Of a stretch of 10,992 bases of DNA, positions 7,394-10,992 are shown piece by piece. Below the pieces are notes generated by a model, which saw nothing but the letters and a program-made list of their open reading frames with translations, ran no database searches and had not been told where the DNA came from. Both the position numbers and the translations under genes were made by a program. Source of the DNA: an uncultured Paracoccaceae bacterium (lineage in GTDB: Bacteria > Pseudomonadota > Alphaproteobacteria > Rhodobacterales > Rhodobacteraceae). The DNA lies in assembly GCA_937900975.1 (NCBI GenBank), contig CALCPC010000244.1, forward strand, positions 1-10,992, read 5' to 3'. Each line of letters starts with the position of its first letter. Position 1 is the stretch's first letter.

Positions 7394-8586
7394 ACCCTTT
7401 TCCGATCGCCTGGGCCTTTGCCCGCGCCAATGGCGGGACCAGCGTGCTGTTTTTGCTGCTGATCGCGATTGCCACGGCGCTGGGCATCGCCATCACCAGC
7501 CAAGAGCGGGCGCTGCGCGAAGGGTCTGCACGCGCCGCCGACCCGTTCGACATCGTGATCGCGGCGCCCGGCTCTCAAACCGATCTGCTGATGAACGTCG
7601 TCTATCTGCGCCCAAGCGCCGTGCCGCTGGTGCCGCCCGAGATCTCGCTTCGGATCTTAAGCGAGCCGCGCGCGCGGCTGGTTGCGCCGCTGGCCTTTGG
7701 GGACAATTACCAGGGCCTGCCCATTGTCGGCACCATCGCACCGCTTTTGGAGCATATGGCAGACGGCATCCCGCTTGAGGGGCGGATGTTTGAAAGCGAT
7801 GTGGAGGCTGTGCTTGGGTCGGCGGTGCCCCATCCCATCGGCCATCAGATTGCCGTGGCACACGGGCTGGGCGCGATCAACGAAGGCTCGCATGGCAGCA
7901 TCACGGCGGTCGGGCGGATGCCGCCCACGGGCACGGCCTGGGACCGTGCGATCCTGGTCCCGATAGAGTTCAGTTGGCTGGCCCACAATCTGACGACCGG
8001 CCACCCCCCAGGCTCTGACCAGATTGGCCCGCCCTGGGACCCGGCCAGCCTTCCGGGTGTTCCGGCCTTCGTTGTTGTCGCCGACAGCCTGATCGCGGCC
8101 TATGGGTTGCGCCAGCAATACCGCACCGCGGAAACAACGGCCTTTTTTCCGGCCGAAGTCTTGGTGGAGCTTTACGCGCTGCTGGGCGATGTGCGCAGCT
8201 TGATGGGACTTTTGTCGCTGGCGACCCAAGCGCTGGTGGTGGCTGCGATCCTGACCGGCGTGATGGCGCTGATGCAGCTTTACCGCACCCGGCTTGCGGT
8301 CCTCCGCGCGCTTGGCGCGACGCGGGTTTATGTGATCGCTGTGATGTGGTGCTACGTGATGGGGCTGATTGCGTGCGGGGCCCTGCTTGGCCTTGGGCTT
8401 GGCATCGGGGTGGCACGGACAATCTCGGCGCGCTTGGCGGCTGAGGCGGGGATCCCGATCTCGCCCACCATCGGCGGGGCAGAGCTTTTGCTGCTGGGCG
8501 GGCTTTTGATCCTGGGCGCGGTCATGGCGCTTATCCCGGCATGGCTGCTTTTCCGCCGCCCAGCGGTCACTTGGCTGCGCGGATGA
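7390..8586 (+). CDS. ABC transporter permease (MacB/FtsX type)
   Basis: A 398-aa membrane protein with the MacB/LolE layout: one N-terminal transmembrane helix (about 17-36), a periplasmic domain of roughly 235 residues, then three helices near residues 275-302, 316-345 and 363-388. The C-terminal part carries the FtsX-like segment LYRTRLAVLRALGATRVYV, the loop that contacts the ATPase. The start codon is GTG at 7390, overlapping the ATPase stop (GTGA). The complex would be a homodimer of this protein with two ATPases. Known relatives extract lipoproteins, export peptides or toxins, or handle metals; the periplasmic domain gives no clear hint, so the substrate stays unknown. No outer-membrane or membrane-fusion component is encoded nearby. 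Confidence 0.9.
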   Translation: MNPFPIAWAFARANGGTSVLFLLLIAIATALGIAITSQERALREGSARAADPFDIVIAAPGSQTDLLMNVVYLRPSAVPLVPPEISLRILSEPRARLVAPLAFGDNYQGLPIVGTIAPLLEHMADGIPLEGRMFESDVEAVLGSAVPHPIGHQIAVAHGLGAINEGSHGSITAVGRMPPTGTAWDRAILVPIEFSWLAHNLTTGHPPGSDQIGPPWDPASLPGVPAFVVVADSLIAAYGLRQQYRTAETTAFFPAEVLVELYALLGDVRSLMGLLSLATQALVVAAILTGVMALMQLYRTRLAVLRALGATRVYVIAVMWCYVMGLIACGALLGLGLGIGVARTISARLAAEAGIPISPTIGGAELLLLGGLLILGAVMALIPAWLLFRRPAVTWLRG

Positions 8587-8588
8587 CG

Positions 8589-8603
8589 CGAAACCGGGTT
8601 TCG
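8589..8603. promoter_or_regulatory. Palindrome between the permease gene and acuI
   Basis: CGAAACC-G-GGTTTCG is a 15-bp palindrome, 2 bp after the permease stop and 71 bp before the acuI start. It lies just upstream of the -35-like hexamer, where a dimeric repressor or activator could bind; acuI is controlled by the TetR-type regulator AcuR in Rhodobacter. As RNA it would form a 6-bp hairpin without a T tract, a weak terminator at best. The structure is seen; either role is inferred. Confidence 0.35.
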
Positions 8604-8616
8604 GACCAGTGCGTTA

Positions 8617-8622
8617 TTGACA
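8617..8622 (+). promoter_or_regulatory. Candidate -35 element of the acuI promoter
   Basis: A perfect TTGACA lies in the 87-bp gap before acuI. No good -10 hexamer follows at 16-18 bp, so only the -35 is claimed. In Rhodobacterales the -35 is often the better-conserved element. The start point would be near 8653. Confidence 0.35.
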
Positions 8623-8673
8623 CGGCCACGATCTCTGCGAGGGTCTGGCCCGCCGGTTAAATGGGAGGGCGCG

Positions 8674-9666
8674 ATGGGCTTTAGGGCATTGGTGGTCGAA
8701 AAGGGCGAGGACGGCAAAACCGCCGCCGCCGTGCAGGAGATCGACGCAGCGGCGCTGCCGGAGGGCGACGTCACTGTCGCGGTGGAGTATTCGACCGTCA
8801 ATTATAAGGATGGTCTTTGCATCGGCCCTGGCGGCGGTTTGGTCCGCACCTACCCCCATGTCCCCGGCATCGATTTCGCCGGCACCGTTGAAAGCAGCGC
8901 GGATGCCCGCTTTGCGCCCGGCGACAAAGTCGTGCTGACGGGATGGCGCGTGGGTGAGGTGCATTGGGGCGGGTACGCTGAAAAGGCGCGGGTGAAGGCC
9001 GATTGGCTGGTGCCGCTGCCCGCGGGCCTGACCACGCGCCAAGCGATGGCGGTTGGCACCGCTGGTTTCACCGCGATGCTGGCCGTGATCGCGCTGGAGG
9101 ATCACGGGCTCAAGCCCGGTGGTGGGCCGGTTCTGGTCACCGGTGCGGCAGGCGGCGTCGGCTCGGTCGCGACGGCGATCCTGGCCCAGCTTGGTCATGA
9201 GGTCGCAGCCGTCACCGGCCGGCCCGAGACGGCAGAATATCTAAAGGGCCTTGGTGCCAGCACCATCGTCGCCCGCGAAGAGATCAACGAAACGGTGAAG
9301 CGACCGCTTGAGAAAGAGATGTGGTCGGGCTGTGTGGATGCTGTGGGCGGCGCGATGCTGGCGCGGGTTCTGGGGCAAATGCAATACGGTGGCTCGGTCG
9401 CCGCTGTTGGCCTTGCCGGCGGTCCGCAGTTGCCCGCCACCGTCATCCCGTTTCTTCTGCGCGGGGTAAACCTGTTGGGCATCGACAGCGTGATGAAACC
9501 AACGCCCGGCCGGCTGCGCGCGTGGGAGCGGATCGCCTCCGATCTGCCGATGGAGAAGCTCGAAGCGATGATCCAGCCCGCCACCTTGGCGGAGCTGCCG
9601 GCGCTCGGCGCCGATATCCTGGCTGGCAAAATCCGCGGCCGTGTTGTGGTGGATGTCAGCGCCTAA
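8674..9666 (+). CDS. acuI: Acrylyl-CoA reductase (NADPH), MDR family
   Basis: A 330-aa zinc-free medium-chain reductase that reduces acrylyl-CoA to propionyl-CoA. In marine Rhodobacterales this step removes toxic acrylyl-CoA formed in DMSP breakdown and in 3-hydroxypropionate assimilation. Seen: the N-terminal catalytic-domain segments VNYKDGLCIGPGGGL (about 42-56) and YPHVPGIDFAGTV (60-72), the HWGGYAEKA strand (97-105), the nucleotide-binding motif VTGAAGGVGSVA (155-166) and TGRPE (181-185) after the second strand. The E. coli homologue YhdH has 324 aa, so the length fits. I chose the ATG at 8674 because GGGAGGG ends four bases before it and the family start matches; an upstream TTG in the same frame (8617) is part of the -35-like hexamer. 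The usual neighbours acuR and dddL are not in this window, so the gene is probably single and may be regulated from elsewhere. Confidence 0.93.
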   Translation: MGFRALVVEKGEDGKTAAAVQEIDAAALPEGDVTVAVEYSTVNYKDGLCIGPGGGLVRTYPHVPGIDFAGTVESSADARFAPGDKVVLTGWRVGEVHWGGYAEKARVKADWLVPLPAGLTTRQAMAVGTAGFTAMLAVIALEDHGLKPGGGPVLVTGAAGGVGSVATAILAQLGHEVAAVTGRPETAEYLKGLGASTIVAREEINETVKRPLEKEMWSGCVDAVGGAMLARVLGQMQYGGSVAAVGLAGGPQLPATVIPFLLRGVNLLGIDSVMKPTPGRLRAWERIASDLPMEKLEAMIQPATLAELPALGADILAGKIRGRVVVDVSA

Positions 9667-9714
9667 GGCACCGTTTGCGAGGGTCGGCGTTGCCGCGGGC
9701 CGGGACGGACAAAC

Positions 9715-9733
9715 CGGCGCGTGCAGCGCGCCG
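9715..9733 (+). terminator. GC hairpin downstream of acuI
   Basis: CGGCGCG/CGCGCCG (9715-9721 with 9727-9733) forms a 7-bp stem with a 5-nt loop, 48 bp after the acuI stop. No T tract follows, so it could protect the 3' end or assist Rho-dependent termination; it is not a canonical intrinsic terminator. Confidence 0.35.
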
Positions 9734-9857
9734 ACCGGGTCCCTGCCTTCGGGCTTGCCACGGGTTTAGGACAGTCTTTGAGCCGAAGGCATTGCGGAAC
9801 AGACCAGGGACATCGAGCATCCAATAGCGCGAGGAAGTCTCTGATTATAAACGGCGT

Positions 9858-10134
9858 TATGGGATCCAGGTTTTTCCACGTTTTAAACGCTTTGGGGCCC
9901 CGGGGCGGGCGGGCGATGGCCCGAAGAATGGATCCCGGACGCGGCGTTTTTAGCCGAGCGCGCTTTGTGCTGCTGTCTTGATCCCAGCGCAACAACCCAA
10001 ATCTCACGGGCTATGGTGAGACCTGGCACCCCACGGGCTTTGCGGACGGGCGGAAAAACACCGTTCCGTTTGGCGAAGGGGCGCAGCGTTGGATTGATCG
10101 GCGCGCCCGCTTGCTTCGGGCTCAGCGGGATTGA
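9858..10134 (+). pseudogene. Possible decayed or interrupted reading frame
   Basis: From ATG 9858 a frame encodes a peptide that begins MGSRFFHVLNALGP and ends ARFVLLS, then meets TGA at 9979-9981. The same frame continues without a stop to TGA at 10132-10134, with GYGETWHPTGFADGR in the middle and a basic, arginine-rich end. By eye, G+C at codon positions 1, 2 and 3 of the last 40 codons is about 70, 58 and 68 percent, only a weak coding signal. It could be the relic of a gene with one nonsense change, an interspersed repeat that happens to be open, or chance. I recognise no domain. Confidence 0.2.
9861..9936. repeat. Inverted repeat with BamHI-site arms
   Basis: GGGATCCA (9861-9868) and TGGATCCC (9929-9936) are perfect 8-bp inverted arms 60 bp apart. 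They enclose a stretch with a T run, GGGGCCCCGG and a small CGGGC/GCCCG stem (9906-9910 with 9919-9923). Dispersed palindromic repeats with a TGGATCCCGG core occur in several alphaproteobacteria, so this may be one copy of such a family. Only one copy lies in the window, so repetition is not shown. Confidence 0.3.
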
Positions 10135-10223
10135 GACGGGCGGCGTCGCGTCCCGCTAGAAGACCCGCGTGCCCGCTCCTGTCCGCCGCGCGGCAGCAGG
10201 CGTGCTCAAATCCCCCGCAGAGG

Positions 10224-10243
10224 GCGCGACTTGCGCGCTTTTT
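10224..10243 (+). terminator. Intrinsic terminator-like hairpin
   Basis: GCGCG-ACTTG-CGCGC (10224-10238) is a 5-bp GC stem with a 5-nt loop followed directly by TTTTT (10239-10243). It has the right form for a plus-strand intrinsic terminator. It lies about 560 bp after acuI, so it would end either a long acuI transcript or an unannotated plus-strand RNA in the gap. It does not work as a terminator for the minus-strand gene on its right. Confidence 0.5.
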
Positions 10244-10309
10244 CGATGTGGGCTCGCCCGGGCGGCACCGGCACTGACCAGCGGCGGCTCCACCGCTTTT
10301 GACGGGCGG

Positions 10310-10992
10310 CTACGCCTCCTCGACCGCCCAATCCTCGCGCCCCAGCTCGGCGAGCGTCGCACGGATCGTGTCGTGGTCCTCTTCCTCGAACCGCGCGATG
10401 ATGTCGTCGCCGTAAAGCTTGGCCTTGCCGGGGGGCAGTTCCACTTGATCGAGGCCCAGGAAATCGACGGCCTCTTCCAACTGGCCCGTGTTCAGGCGGT
10501 CGTAGGATAGGGTCAGGATGCGCCCCTGCGCGCGGTTGCGGTAGTAGCGGTAAGTCCGGTCGATGTCCTTGACGAACTTCTTGAACGCCTCGGGGTCGAA
10601 CGAAGCGCGCGCGGCGCGCAATTCCTCAAGCTTTTCGGGCGGCGTTTCGCCGGCCAAGCCCCAAACATTCGTTGTTTTGGTCAGCTTGCGCGACGAATAC
10701 ATCGCCAGCCTGTTCCGACGCTCCAAAATCAGCTTGATGACGCTGCGGCTGGACAAAAGCCAATCGCAGGCCGGGATCGACTGCTGGCGGAAATGCTTAT
10801 AGCCGCGCCAACGCTCCCCCTCTGGCGCAAACTCAAACGTTTGTTGCGCGAATTTCACCGGCGCCTCATCGCGCATCTTCAAATCGGCGACGGCCCGGTA
10901 GGGCGGCCGCAGGTGGTTCTCGATCTTTTGGCTGAAAATCTCACCCTGAACGAATGCCTGCGGGTGATTGCGCAGCGTCCCCGTCACAAGGG
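10310..10992 (-). CDS. Sulfotransferase-like protein, 5' end cut by the window edge
   Basis: The frame is open to the window edge and its beginning is missing. Visible residues start LVTGTLRNHP, which looks like the part just after the PAPS-binding loop of a sulfotransferase (the loop itself, of GRSGSN type, would be outside). Numbered from the GTG at 10987: a 3'-phosphate-type segment with LERRNRLAMYSSRK at about 86-99, and near the C-terminus RILTLSYDRLNTG followed by a predicted helix and FLGLDQVELP, the usual closing pattern of this family. The visible part is about 226 codons, and the whole protein is probably 240-270 aa. The GTG at 10987 is unlikely to be the true start because the conserved loop would be lost. 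The acceptor is unknown; cell-surface or nodulation-type sulfation is one option. It converges on acuI. Confidence 0.75.
   Translation of the reverse strand, partial: LVTGTLRNHPQAFVQGEIFSQKIENHLRPPYRAVADLKMRDEAPVKFAQQTFEFAPEGERWRGYKHFRQQSIPACDWLLSSRSVIKLILERRNRLAMYSSRKLTKTTNVWGLAGETPPEKLEELRAARASFDPEAFKKFVKDIDRTYRYYRNRAQGRILTLSYDRLNTGQLEEAVDFLGLDQVELPPGKAKLYGDDIIARFEEEDHDTIRATLAELGREDWAVEEA

Larger units (their letters stand above)
9667..10309. other. Gene-poor stretch after acuI
   Basis: 643 bp without a convincing gene, between acuI (plus) and the convergent sulfotransferase-like gene (minus). It holds a GC hairpin after acuI, an 8-bp inverted repeat containing GGATCC, several smaller inverted repeats (TCTCAC/GTGAGA 10002-10021; AGCGGGA/TCCCGCT 10124-10157; AGCGG/CCGCT then TTT near 10280-10300), a terminator-like hairpin at 10224-10243, and a plus-strand frame that is open from 9721 to 10134 except for one TGA. 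The density of inverted repeats, and the absence of a gene longer than about 90 codons with normal codon use, suggest a decayed element or interspersed repeats. Confidence 0.5.

Noticed and set aside
9663..10007. Minus-strand frame of 114 codons after acuI
   Set aside because: It overlaps the end of acuI, has unusual composition (many Arg, Pro and Cys) and no recognisable domain; inverted repeats explain the region equally well.
10280..10300. AGCGG/CCGCT hairpin followed by TTT as a plus-strand terminator
   Set aside because: Only a 5-bp stem with an 8-nt loop and a short T run; the hairpin at 10224-10243 is a better candidate and no plus-strand gene ends here.

Overview
The window is chromosomal DNA of a high-GC alphaproteobacterium, most likely a member of Rhodobacterales (Roseobacter/Rhodobacter group). 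I base this on the proteins: an alphaproteobacterial-type UvrB with an N-terminal extension, a bacterial homologue of the mitochondrial complex I accessory subunit NDUFS4, an AcuI acrylyl-CoA reductase and two P-loop sulfotransferase-like proteins. I saw no rRNA, tRNA, CRISPR array, transposase or phage gene. Most of the window is ordinary, densely packed chromosome.

Layout, left to right. On the minus strand lie cysK (cysteine synthase), a small exported protein of unknown function, a 345-bp spacer that may hold a tiny membrane-peptide ORF, and uvrB. A 367-bp AT-richer divergent region follows, with candidate back-to-back promoters, a LexA-like box next to the uvrB promoter, and a roughly 225-nt structured leader in front of the plus-strand NDUFS4-like gene. 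The NDUFS4-like gene is followed after 18 bp by a sulfotransferase-like gene with an alpha-helical tail. After a 223-bp spacer comes a tightly overlapping three-gene plus-strand operon: a Tat-type exported protein with a CPLC motif, a LolD/MacB-type ABC ATPase and a MacB/FtsX-type permease. Next is acuI with a palindrome and a -35-like hexamer in front of it. A 643-bp stretch without a convincing gene contains inverted repeats, one good terminator-like hairpin and a possible decayed reading frame. The right edge cuts a minus-strand sulfotransferase-like gene.

How the genes relate: the ABC operon is the only set that clearly works as one machine (exported partner + ATPase + permease; substrate unknown, with a metal or lipid/lipoprotein role only a guess). 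cysK, uvrB, the NDUFS4 homologue and acuI are separate housekeeping functions (cysteine synthesis, nucleotide excision repair, respiration, detoxification or assimilation of acrylyl-CoA). The parts most worth a second look are the leader of the NDUFS4-like gene, the regulatory knot between it and uvrB, the ABC operon with its unusual exported partner, and the gene-poor stretch after acuI.
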